Positions 45,790-55,364 of a stretch of DNA of 64,000 bases are shown one piece after another. The notes below the pieces were generated by a model, which was not told the origin of the DNA, did not search any database, and saw only the letters and a list, made by a program, of their open reading frames with translations. Source of the stretch: Polytrichum commune (Eukaryota > Streptophyta > Polytrichopsida > Polytrichales > Polytrichaceae); assembly GCA_950295325.1 (NCBI GenBank), contig OX485807.1:22229666-22293665 (forward strand), read 5' to 3'. Each line of letters opens with the position of its first letter. The stretch's first letter is position 1. A program made the translations under genes and the position numbers.

Positions 45790-46135
45790 ATTCCCAAGTA
45801 AGGTAAGTAGGTCTTAACTAGACACACTTCTCGTTTGATATGAAACATGCAATTAATGTAAGATGATTAGTGAATCCCATTTGTGTTCATAGTCATTTTT
45901 CTCATTTGGAATTCATATCAATGTCATATTTATTGTCAATGTGAAGATTTTTTTTCTCATAAATGATAATATAGGACTTTCCAACTATGTCAACTACTCT
46001 GCTTAGAGTGGTTTAACGAATTTTGAGCAAGCAATTCATTTCATTTTTAAACACATGTCTTTTGGGTGTCCATTCTTAGATCCACACCTAATTGCACACC
46101 ACTCAAATATAGGTATTAATTGAAGATAAGTAACC
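45790..46135 (+). repeat. Dispersed repeat family D, copy
   Basis: Ordered family phrases: CACTTCTCGTTTGATATGAA, GTAAGATGATTAGTGAATCC, GGAATTCATATCAATGTCAT, ACACATGTCTTTTGGGTGTC, CACACCACTCAAATATAGGT. Ends not defined. Confidence 0.55.
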
Positions 46136-46198
46136 GAATTAAGCCCGCTTACCTTCTATATCTTATAATGAGCTTCCAAGAGGTGCTAAAAGTTATCT

Positions 46199-46265
46199 CA
46201 TATATATATATATATATATTTCTATGTGTGTGTGATGATGATGATGTTGATGATGATGATGATGA
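46199..46265. repeat. TA and GAT microsatellites
   Basis: A TA run (about 46200-46219), then a short TG part and a GAT/TGA run (46229-46265). Confidence 0.85.
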
Positions 46266-46411
46266 GGTGGTGCTTGAAACAAGAAATAGGTTACCAATGC
46301 TATTGCTCAACACGTGTCTATAATATATCTTGTGGGTAGAGCCAAGAAAATGATTAGAACATTGTACACATATATTTTGATGCCCAATTTGAAAGTGTAG
46401 GTGGTTTGTAC

Positions 46412-46772
46412 CAATGTTGGATTGGTACTGGCTTTTTTTTTTAATACCATTTGGAGATCTATAATGAGGGTTTCATACTTTTCGACATGTAAGGGTATTT
46501 GACAACATATTTATTTTTGATACCATTCAGGGCTATATACCATGCAAGAACTCTCATACCTAGGTAAAACCACCCTAGTGTCAATATGGTTAAGAATGAT
46601 ATTGACTCAAATAATAACTCGGGTATACAAAGATTCTCTCACTTTCACCGACCCACCAAATATCAATGTATGACCGATGTTACACATGTGATACCCCTAG
46701 ATAGATTTTTTGACGCCCTATTGTTGTTGATTATTGATACCATGCATTCACCTATATACCAATCCAACACGA
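46412..46772. mobile_element. hAT-like MITE, second family, 361 bp
   Basis: The exact 8-bp repeat GTTTGTAC flanks it (46404-46411 and 46773-46780). Ends are CAATGTTGGATTGGTA and, reversed, TCGTGTTGGATTGGTA. The CAATG start and 8-bp duplication fit hAT. A reversed relative lies at 60521-60845 in a PPR-gene intron. The 82-aa frame inside is not a recognised protein. Confidence 0.75.
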
Positions 46773-46780
46773 GTTTGTAC

Positions 46781-48908
46781 GCCCAAAGAGGGATGCAATG
46801 TTGTTCCTTATGGTTGGGCTACATTATGACATAGCCAACGCTCAAGTGCAATCTAAATTAAAGCACTCTCATTGGCCCCATGTGCTTTGCTTTACACAAG
46901 GCCCAATTAATCTCAATTAAGAAAAGGGATTGTCATGCATCATTGGGGCATCATCTTGTGCTTGGAAACGAGCATGGATTGAACAATAGGATGTTACTGA
47001 ACACAATGTAACTTGGGGCTTGACCGGACTTGTTAGTTAAAGTAATTTTAGTTTAGCTAACATGCTTGTTAAGCACAAATGGGTCCGCACTAGGTAGTAA
47101 TGGTTAGGTAACTGAGTTGTTGGCCTTAAGGAACTTCAACTAAGAAGCTTCTTAAGTTAACCGAGTTTAAGCCTTAAGAAGCTTGTTAGCTAACTCACCT
47201 TTTGAGGATGGTTTACGTACTAACTATATTTATCTACATGTCTACCCAACATGCCCAAAAACTAACAAGCTTTCACTCTCTTGCAAAAAACAATTCCAAA
47301 GCTATCCTCTTGATCACATTTGGCAAGGGGGGCGGGTGTGGGAAGAGCTCCTCTTTGAGAACACGTGTAGAATCACTTATTAAAACCCCGTATATTCAAG
47401 AACTTTATGATACAAAAGAAGACTACTACTCAAACAAATCATAGAGTTTGTAGTTTTATGTATCTACAAGGAAATTTTGAAACTCTGGAGTAAAATGTCT
47501 CAATTTTGTATACAGAAGTATAACCTTTTGAAACTAAAGGATTTTGGTTATATATATATGCTTATTAATCACTTAAAAGTGACAAATTCATGGAAATTGA
47601 ATACAACGATTAACAAGTATTGGTTCATGAATGAGGAAAAATAAACTTATGGGGTGTATAATGTACATATGGAAGAATTATATTCCTCTCTTCCTATCAA
47701 TTTTTTTTGAGAATGTATTGTTTTACTTTTTACACATTCTGCACATAATTTTTTTTTGAAATGGTAGGGTAAAGAAAAACCAATAGGACTTAGTAAAGAA
47801 TGGACAATAGAGACAGTGTCCCTCGGAATTGTACCGGAGCCGGTAAAGTGAATAAGGGTAATGACAAGGAAAGGAGTAGGGTTTGGTAAGAATATTTGAT
47901 TCCACATGGGGTAGAATAAATTTTTTTTTAACATAATTCATTGCAAAAGAATGATGCAACCAACAAATAGCCTCACACATAACTCACTCCTTGAACTTGA
48001 AAGAGATCAAATTATCAACATTGAACATTATTGGCTTTGGGGTGCGTAGGTAAGCACTTTAGATTGCAAGAAAACATTGAATCACATCTAAATTTAGAGG
48101 ATGTTAAAAGGTCATAACTCAACAACATTCAACTGCTTATACATTTGCATTTAACATTTGTTTTAATTTTTTTTCATGATTTACATTTTAGCACATTGAG
48201 CGCCCATTAAGGGTCTCGACTCTCTAGTGCTCAAAGGTTCCATTACATTGGAAGTGAAAACATTGGTGTTGTCCTAAGCGACATAACCACTAGATTACTC
48301 TAGATCTTGGTAGCGTCCACAATAATTGATCGCTCATGGAAAGACAAAGCCATGTGTCATATTTATCATAACCACAATAATTTTACTTCTCGATGCACAA
48401 AAAAAAAACCCACAATTTCACATGTAAAGTACTAATTGGGACTACCGTAGTGTTGTCCCGCCATGTTGCACCCTTGCATATGATTATGATTCCAGATCAA
48501 CCCTACCCCATATGCCCATGCGATTATATATTCCCCCAAATGCACGTCTATGCCCATCATATGCATGTATGCACATACCCATGTTCACAAGCCCCTCATG
48601 TACCCACTCATGCCAAACCCTGCCACTTCCCCTGAGTTTCCCCCCATCATTACCCACCACACCTTTCCACATTTTTTTCCCTCATTTTTTTGTCTCATAT
48701 TCATATATATATATATTGGAAAACAATCTTTGACATGTGGCTTATTTTTAACAACTTTTACATCTTTGAGTGTGCCCATATGAATATGCTAAATTGGTCA
48801 CAAAATGGTAAGGTTCCCAAACGGAAAGGCCTGAGATTGAAATGAGGAAAGGGGTTTGCCACGTGTCACAAACCTATTCACCGCACCAGTTAGTAAAGTG
48901 ACTTGGGG
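46781..48908. other. Intergenic, no gene recognised
   Basis: Includes a family of short repeats around AACTAAGAAGCTTCTTAAGTT (47140-47190) and a C-rich, ATG-rich stretch (48500-48660) that gives frames in several phases at once, as low-complexity DNA does. Confidence 0.4.
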
Positions 48909-48913
48909 AAAAA
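48909..48913 (-). terminator. Pol III terminator of the tRNA gene
   Basis: Five T on the minus strand, 33 bases after the last base of the tRNA; the first T run of that length downstream. Confidence 0.7.
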
Positions 48914-48945
48914 GGAGTGAAAGATGGAAGCTATTGTCTCTGACG

Positions 48946-49017
48946 TATCAGAGCGAGGTTTCGATCCTCGGACCTGTGGGTTATGGGCCCACCACGCTTC
49001 CGCTGCGCCACTCTGAT
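48946..49017 (-). tRNA. Initiator tRNA-Met (CAU)
   Basis: A 72-base cloverleaf on the minus strand starting ATCAGAGTGGCGCAGCGGAA. The acceptor stem ATCAGAG pairs fully with CTCTGAT, followed by discriminator A. Marks of a eukaryotic initiator are present: the A1-U72 pair, three G-C pairs next to the anticodon loop (GGG...CCC), loop CCCATAA with anticodon CAU, and A at the first place of the T loop (ATCGAAA). The T stem is CGAGG/CCTCG, where the plant sequence I remember has CCAGG/CCTGG; both strands of the stem changed together, so pairing is kept. No intron; CCA is not encoded, as usual in eukaryotes. It supplies the start methionine for cytosolic translation. The internal A and B boxes serve as its Pol III promoter, and CAA stands a short way upstream, as in many plant tRNA genes. 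It is alone, with transposon fragments on its upstream side. Confidence 0.96.
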
Positions 49018-49076
49018 GTACATGTTAACTTTGCTTCTTTTTTTACTTTATTCAAAGCTGTAGAAGAGACTATGCA

Positions 49077-49240
49077 AATTGGTGGAGATCGTAGTGTTTC
49101 CAAGACCAACTGGTTCCATGTTGACGCCTTTATTAAATTGAGGAATGATGTGTATATTCCTCGAACTAGGTCGATAGTTTTCCCAAAGTCTTGCATTCGG
49201 ACCAATCATTTCTCAAACTCAACCAAACTTAATAACCTCA
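49077..49240 (-). mobile_element. Decayed fragment of the 227-bp hAT MITE
   Basis: Internal phrases of the reversed MITE are recognisable (GTAGTGTTTCCAAGACCAAC, CCATGTTGACG, ATTTCTCAAACTCAACC), but both termini are missing. It lies 60 bases upstream of the tRNA gene. Confidence 0.55.
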
Positions 49241-49418
49241 TATGCTCATATATGCAATAATTTCCTCTCTTCCAAAATGTTGGGGACCAACTATGTTCAA
49301 TGAATGGGTAAGGTATTGTACATCAACCCTCGTCACTTATGGCTCCTATAACATCTAAGAATTTTGACCCTTGTTTCTTTTAACCAAATACTGCAGAAAC
49401 CTACATTACTTGTAGCAA

Positions 49419-49462
<44 letters not shown>

Positions 49463-49868
49463 GTGTGCGGAGAAACAAACTCTTCCTCACTACATCCATA
49501 AGGGGTTTAAGAAAATATTTTATACTCAAAATAAACCTTATGCGACAATAAGCACAAATTAGGTAACATAAATATAATGGCGAAGAAGAAGCCACAAGTT
49601 GTCCCTTCTCCAAGCCAAAAATTTAGAAGCAATTCCAATCCAATGGGAAGATCTTGTTAGGTCATTCTTATTGTATGCAAAATTTAGAAGGACTTATCCT
49701 TAGAGTTGGGTCACCTCTTTTAGCTGACTCAACTCCAACAATAAGTCCCATATTTTGTTGTTGCCATAAGATATTGTGACTAGGAATTGGTACCTTAGGT
49801 AGATGTGCCTCATTCAATTACTCTATCTTAATAGGACACCTCTTTCCTAAAATTTGAGTGGTATGTGG
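49241..49868. other. Intergenic with an ATT microsatellite
   Basis: ATT/TTA repeated about 14 times at 49420-49461. No genes. The GTATGTGG at 49861-49868 is the left target repeat of the next MITE. Confidence 0.6.
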
Positions 49869-50095
49869 CAATGATTGGGGAGATTTTTGGGCATAATTGG
49901 TTGAGATCCTAGTGTTTGCAAGTCCAACCGGTTACATGTTGACGTCCTTCGGTTTTTTTGATACCAAGTTGAGGTATATTCCATAAATTCATCCAAAGTG
50001 ATTGGTATTTCTCCTAAAGTTTTGGACTTCAACCGGTTATTTCTCAAACTCAACCAGTTCATCTGTAACTAACTATTGGTTCTCCCCGATCATTG
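49869..50095 (-). mobile_element. hAT MITE, 227 bp, reversed
   Basis: Flanked by GTATGTGG (49861-49868) and GTATGTGA (50096-50103), seven of eight alike. Ends are CAATGATTGGGGAGA and ...TTCTCCCCGATCATTG. It is the reverse complement of the copies at 37495, 41316 and 41557. Confidence 0.88.
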
Positions 50096-50103
50096 GTATG
50101 TGA

Positions 50104-50267
50104 TTTGGTGTGGCTCTAAGAACGGATACCAAAAAAATATGTATATAAAAGAGATCAACCTATGTGTTCAAAATATGATGACTATTCTAGGCTCAATTCA
50201 AGTCAACACAATTAGGGAGGGGGACATAAATGACCGTTTAATGAACATGAAAATCACTTTGATAATG

Positions 50268-50301
<34 letters not shown>

Positions 50302-51417
50302 GAATGAGGGTAAGTGGTTACAATTTTGATTTGGGTTTGCTATACTTGCTAGCCATCTCGTATTAATCACATGTTTCATATCCTAGGAGAAGTGCACTAG
50401 TTGAAAAAGGGTGACCTGTCTTACTTATTGTAAAGCCAAAAACAATGAGATTCTTGCTCTCCACCACTTGTATTGCTCAACCAAAGTGGAACTTAAAAAT
50501 TTGGATGTACGGAAAAGCAACCATGCATCGTGATTGTTTCATCTTGGTAATGAACGAAAGTGATTTTCATTTGAGGGTGCAATTCTTATTATGTTGCTAT
50601 ATGCTAATACTACTTATAGGACATATATGTTGAAACCAATGTTGGTCCATTAATTACGGGTAGCAATCCCTGATATCAGGCTAGTATAAGTAACATATTG
50701 ATGTACAGAAAGAACCAAACCAATCTGGTTTTCAAATCCAAGTACCATTTAATACATCCATATCAGACTGAATACGTTTAGAAAACACCTGGGTAATAAA
50801 ATACCACACCAATCTGGTAATGTAATCGGAGGGCTTAGGGCAAACCATTTTTAATTTTGGAGAAGGTTGGAGGCAAACCAAATGGTATGAGCACATGTTA
50901 GGGTTCACATTCATGAATGGAAGGGACACGACGGTGAAGGAATTATTGTGAGTGTCAAGATTTTCTTATTGGTAAATGAACATTAACTTACTTCAACCAT
51001 CAATTGTTTGGGCCACCTGTACCTCACAATCTTGCACCTGCATTGACATCTATTTCACTTAAGGTAACGGGGCACATTCCCGCTCGAATTTCAGATTGGC
51101 ATGTTCATTGGGGAGTTATTAAGGGGGAATCAATCTTGGAAGATGTGCAAAGTACATTGGAAATTGGACCAATTGGACCAATTGGAATAATTAATTTTGG
51201 ATTAATATTGAATTAGTTATGAATTTTGGAAGGAGAACTCATAGGGGTACCCAAAACCACTCACCCCAAAAATGTACACCATGATTACATAGAAATTTGA
51301 GGTACGAAGCTATAATGTACCTCTTGTTTGGATAGGTCTAGTGAGCGGTTTAAGGACCCGAGTGGGAATGTGCCCCGTTACCTTAGAGCCGCTAAATCAT
51401 GCTTTCTTCTGTAGGTC
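50104..51417. other. Intergenic; family D fragment and AT microsatellite
   Basis: 50140-50420 has phrases of dispersed family D (ATGTGTTCAAAATATGATGA, CATATCCTAGGAGAAGTG) around an AT run (50268-50295). 51037-51090 and 51360-51390 share GTAACGGGGCACATTCCC in opposite orientations. No gene recognised. Confidence 0.45.
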
Positions 51418-51420
51418 TAA

Positions 51421-51923
51421 GGGCCACTTCACACACGAGCCAAGAGCCGTGACCATGAAATTGTGAGGGCCCAAAAGAAAATGTTTGAAGGCCGTCCCAA
51501 CACACCTCCGAAACCATGTAGTGTGGTCATGGATCCTGAAGTGCAGTGTGAAGCCATATGTGACCGGGCCCTCAATCAAATGCTATTTAAGTGAATTCTT
51601 ATTTATGCGGGTCCTCACGTGTACATGATAAAATAAAATAAATCAACGGTTGTGAGCATTCGGAGTGCCATGGTCTCCCGGTTTTGTGTTAGGCCTACCT
51701 CCAAGATGTGATTTTTGAAACTAGTCCAAGTGACCATGAAACACAATCCATTTGATGCCATGTAAGAATCCATGTAGACTTGACATCCATCTTGCATTCA
51801 CATACTCCGTTGGTCCCTCAAGCGTAGTGCGAAGCGAACTTGGACCAGCTCTGCCTTTTCCAGCAATGAGAGTGCTTGACATGTCATGGTCATGGGCTCT
51901 CAGTCTCATGTGTGAAGTGGCCC
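51421..51923. mobile_element. PIF/Harbinger-like MITE, 503 bp
   Basis: TAA lies on both sides (51418-51420 and 51924-51926). Inverted ends GGGCCACTTCACACACGAG and, reversed, GGGCCACTTCACACATGAG continue to pair into GACCATGA. Fragments occur at 38131-38254 and, more decayed, in a PPR-gene intron (about 57990-58440). The short frames inside are not recognised. Confidence 0.8.
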
Positions 51924-51926
51924 TAA

Positions 51927-52283
51927 GTGACAAGCCTACATGATTGCAATTTCATTGCATTTTGTATAATAGTGGTTGAATTTGGTAGTTTTTTTTATTT
52001 GAATGCCTATATTTTGAACTCCCCAAAAGACAAAGCGTTCTACGCACATAATTACTAGCCATCTACATCACCCTCCACTTTACCAAAGACACCACCCAAT
52101 CATACATCTTCATGCACAACTTTAAATTCCATCTACCTTATCCATAACCACCTTCACCAACCACCCTCCTAGCATAACCACCCCAACAAATGACTTATAC
52201 GAGCCATAATCCCACGACTATTGCAACACATATCCCTTCTCACACTCCAAAAAATCCGTGCACACTCAAGAATATTGGGCAAT
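51927..52283. other. Intergenic, C/A-rich on the plus strand
   Basis: Polypyrimidine/CA-rich sequence (ACCACCTTCACCAACCACCC and similar) that continues beyond the Mutator-like element at 53407. No gene. Confidence 0.45.
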
Positions 52284-52291
52284 AATGTGGC

Positions 52292-53397
52292 CCCGGGTAC
52301 GCAACTCCCATATTATACGCAGGGGGCATCGTATTAAAAACAGCTTAGAGGACGGCTTTTGTAAAAATTATATCAAATTATATCAAATTAAAATGATCAA
52401 AAATTTGGGTGAAGACCAAATTAAATAAAATGAGATGAAAAAAAAGTTGGGTTGCATATTTATCAAAAAAAAACTCCAACGTATATAAACAATTGAAACA
52501 CCTAGTTTTTTAACCTAGGCTTGTAGAGCGTCTAAGAGGGGTATTCAATGTAGATGTCGGATTAGTATTCACAAATGATAGAGGGTCCTTTCGAGGTCTC
52601 CCTTTTTTGGAAGGAGTTGTGGCAATTATAGGTGTAACATATTCCTTCTCCCAATCTCTACCTCCACTACATGAGCCTCTACGCTTCATCTCACAATCCA
52701 TGTGTTTGTTTAAGCCAAGGATGACCCTCCCAAATGAGCACAAGCACACTCCAAAGCGACGACACAAAGGCTCCAAAGCAAAGCCGCACACTCCAAAGCA
52801 AAGACACAAAGGCTCCAAAACCGAACACAAAAGCTTCAAAGCGAATATATAGAAGCCTCAAACCCTAAGCCCTAACCCTAAACCGGGAACCCATGATATT
52901 TTGAAATAGCCCATGATACCCTTGAGTAGTCGGGGCACCATATGATGTATATGGTCTTAAAAATACATACCTCAACTGTATCCTAACACAAATCATTAGT
53001 TTTCTATCCCAACAGTTAGACCAGTAGGTTGCCTATACATAATTTTAAAAAATCCACACGAATATTTGCCTCCAATTAGAATTATAAGCCACGAATAGTT
53101 GCCTCCCATTAAAATTACAAGTCATTCACAATGTTAAATTTTATTAAAAAGTCCAAAAAGTTGGGTAGTTTGACCTATGGTACGTGTATTAAAAAAATCA
53201 TATAATTAGGTATTTAATGCAATTATATGCTTCAAAATATATTCATTTCCTATATATAATTACATTTTTGGATTCCTTGTTAGAAGGGCTACAAGGGTTT
53301 CTTACATTAAAACAAATTATATCACTCAATATTGGACTAAAACGCATTATAAGTGATTATAATCAAGACCATATAATACGGGAGTTGCGTACTCGGG
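52292..53397. mobile_element. Mutator-like (MULE-type) element, 1.1 kb, non-autonomous
   Basis: Ends CCCGGGTACGCAACTCCCAT and, reversed, CCCGAGTACGCAACTCCCGT pair over about 26 bp. The repeat AATGTGGC lies on both sides (52284-52291 and 53398-53405); one further C at each side makes 8 or 9 bp equally readable. 8-9-bp duplications without CARNG ends point to Mutator-like elements. Inside are a small AT-hook frame (52510-52839), a short tandem repeat (52746-52845) and a CCCTAA-like tract (52861-52884). No transposase is seen, so it may be a captured-fragment (Pack-MULE) type. Confidence 0.78.
52510..52839 (-). CDS. Small AT-hook-like frame inside the Mutator-like element
   Basis: A 109-residue frame. 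Residues 1-37 come from a tandem DNA repeat and read as repeated EPLC-CFGVC units, so this part looks non-functional. Residues 78-84 (KKGRPRK) fit the AT-hook core (GRP with basic sides), a motif that binds the minor groove of AT-rich DNA. The rest has no recognised domain. It could be a fragment of a host or transposon gene carried by the element. No promoter, intron or relative in this window supports expression. Confidence 0.25.
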   Translation of the reverse strand: MKLLCSVLEPLCLCFGVCGFALEPLCRRFGVCLCSFGRVILGLNKHMDCEMKRRGSCSGGRDWEKEYVTPIIATTPSKKGRPRKDPLSFVNTNPTSTLNTPLRRSTSLG

Positions 53398-53406
53398 AAT
53401 GTGGCC

Positions 53407-54141
53407 TACAAACTCGCCAAACAAACCCCCAACAAACATTACCCTGACAAACCCACCCCCCCCCCCCCCCCCTTCCCCCCGCTTTATACATATTGCTCAT
53501 ACCACCTCATTCTTGCATTCCAAAATCCTTATAGAATACCCTACATACATAAGGAATACACATGCCACCTCACCATCACAATACTACCCCAATACCCATA
53601 CATAGCAAAATGGCTTAATAATCCATTGGTTCACTCTCCTTCTCCAACTACTTATGGTCAACATGCCAACACATAGGTGCACAAATCACACAAATCACAC
53701 AAATCACACAAACACCCAAACTATGATACGGTCAATACATGGGCAACCAAAAAAACACACCATCTAGCACATCCAATTCTCCTCCCCCCTCTGCAACCTT
53801 TATCCACTATAAGAAATCAACACATGTCTTCACCTTCTCTCCATGTGCAAAAACACCACCCTCAACAACATCCAAAAAACTAGACACAGCAAAGCGGTTT
53901 GACAAATACACAAATTGTTCTTCTTCCACTCCACAACAAGAGACACACTCCTAGTGAATGCATGCACTCACCTAGGGAGCCCCCAGAAAACACAATCCCC
54001 CCCCCCAGCTATACCCATGCCTCTACATTGTAGGACCATGCCGATGCCTTGCCAGACTCAAACCCGACATCCTTATCATCACCACCACTTTCCTAGAGAA
54101 ATCTACATACTACACAACCCAAAATTGGAGCCTACAATTCA
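53407..54141. other. Intergenic, C-rich low-complexity DNA
   Basis: A long C run (about 53456-53472), CACAAAT repeats (53683-53710) and general CA/C richness give several overlapping frames of 68-91 aa, none credible as a gene. Confidence 0.5.
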
Positions 54142-54549
54142 TTGAATTCATGTTATGCCAGGGCCGTGACCCACCACTACAACCCAATGGAAGAAGCTAA
54201 ACTGCCAATCATTGGTGGCCCTCATCATTGGTTACGACTAGGGAGTAGCGCTTGTCTCATGGCCTTGCTTGGTACAACCCGCTACGGGTTCACATATGAG
54301 CTTGCGGCTATGATCAAGGTGAAGCGTCACTCATTCATGCCAACACTTGCGGTTGGCATCAACTCTCTTCCTCACTTGCAAAGTTTGGGAACCTTGAACT
54401 GGTCCAAAGTTGCACTTTGGACCACATTTTCAAGAGAAGCTCACCATGTTGGCTTCAAATCTCATAATGTAGGCTTCAACATGTTGCATATCATGAATGA
54501 TCAATTTAGCAAGTACTTCAATTTATATAGTGTGCTCCAATTGTCCTAG
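54142..54549 (+). CDS. Hypothetical frame, 135 aa, doubtful
   Basis: Starts MNSCYARAVTHHYNP and runs 135 codons. I recognise no domain, signal peptide or membrane segment, and there is no clear promoter or splice context. It is the longest frame in the intergenic stretch, but it lies next to low-complexity DNA and may be chance or a remnant of an old element. Confidence 0.15.
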   Translation: MNSCYARAVTHHYNPMEEAKLPIIGGPHHWLRLGSSACLMALLGTTRYGFTYELAAMIKVKRHSFMPTLAVGINSLPHLQSLGTLNWSKVALWTTFSREAHHVGFKSHNVGFNMLHIMNDQFSKYFNLYSVLQLS

Positions 54550-55364
54550 GACATGGATATCCTACCATAGGAAAGGATGCATGCTTCCAGATGATGCAAG
54601 TCTTACAACGGATAGACATAGGGAGAAGCCCAGGGGTTTCCACTCGAAAACATGGTGAGATAAAAGATAGGGTCCTATTCAATGTTTCAAAGTAAGATAT
54701 ACAAAGTTTTCAAAAAAAATTAGGCCATGGAAAGTCATTTTGAAAACATACTAGATAAATTCCAAGAATGATCATCAAAAATGCGAAATATCCCATGAAT
54801 ATGCACATCACAAGACCTTATAAAACTCAGGGTATGTTTATACACAACTGCTGTTTTGGTGGTTGATTGTCGTAATTTACGTGCTTTGGTTCTATTTGTT
54901 TTTAGTTACCATGTGGCACCAAGGAGGAGGCAATTGCACTTGAACAAACTTTCCACTTGAATCCATAAATTGTTTGACTGCACTCCATTGGTGCAATAGT
55001 TTGCACCACTAGGAGGGACAATCATTAACGTCAAATCCACTCTTCAACCACTCTTGTAGTTGTGTGTAAATGAAAAAACTACAGTGGTTGAAAGTGGGCC
55101 CAAACCGCACCCACAACCATTCAAGTAGTTGCGAGTAAAAGCACCTTCAAATTTTACAGGTAGGTCACTCAAAGTAAAAACATACGCTACAAGGTGATAG
55201 ACATCCAGACTCAACTGCTTTTTGTTAGAGCAAGATGCCACCAATCCAAACTAGACACTCTCCACTCACAGAAAATTGAGTGAGAGTGCTGTGAGGAAAA
55301 GACCACTGGTTGAAAGTCATAAACAAAGACATAAGAGATGAGGAACTTGTAAATGGACGAATGT
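54550..55364. other. Intergenic, 3' side of the PPR gene
   Basis: Should contain the 3' UTR of the minus-strand PPR gene just below 55365. Around 54840-55140, phrases about CAACCACT-TTGTAGTTG recur in both orientations. No gene. Confidence 0.4.

Noticed and set aside
48856-49260. 134-aa plus-strand frame
   Set aside because: It runs over the antisense of the tRNA gene and a decayed MITE; no domain, so it is a shadow frame.
52861-52884. CCCTAA-like tract as an internal telomere
   Set aside because: Only about three imperfect units, inside a transposon; too short to mean a chromosome-end fusion.
53401-53954. Proline/histidine-rich frames
   Set aside because: Low-complexity C/CA-rich DNA opens several phases at once; no gene signals.
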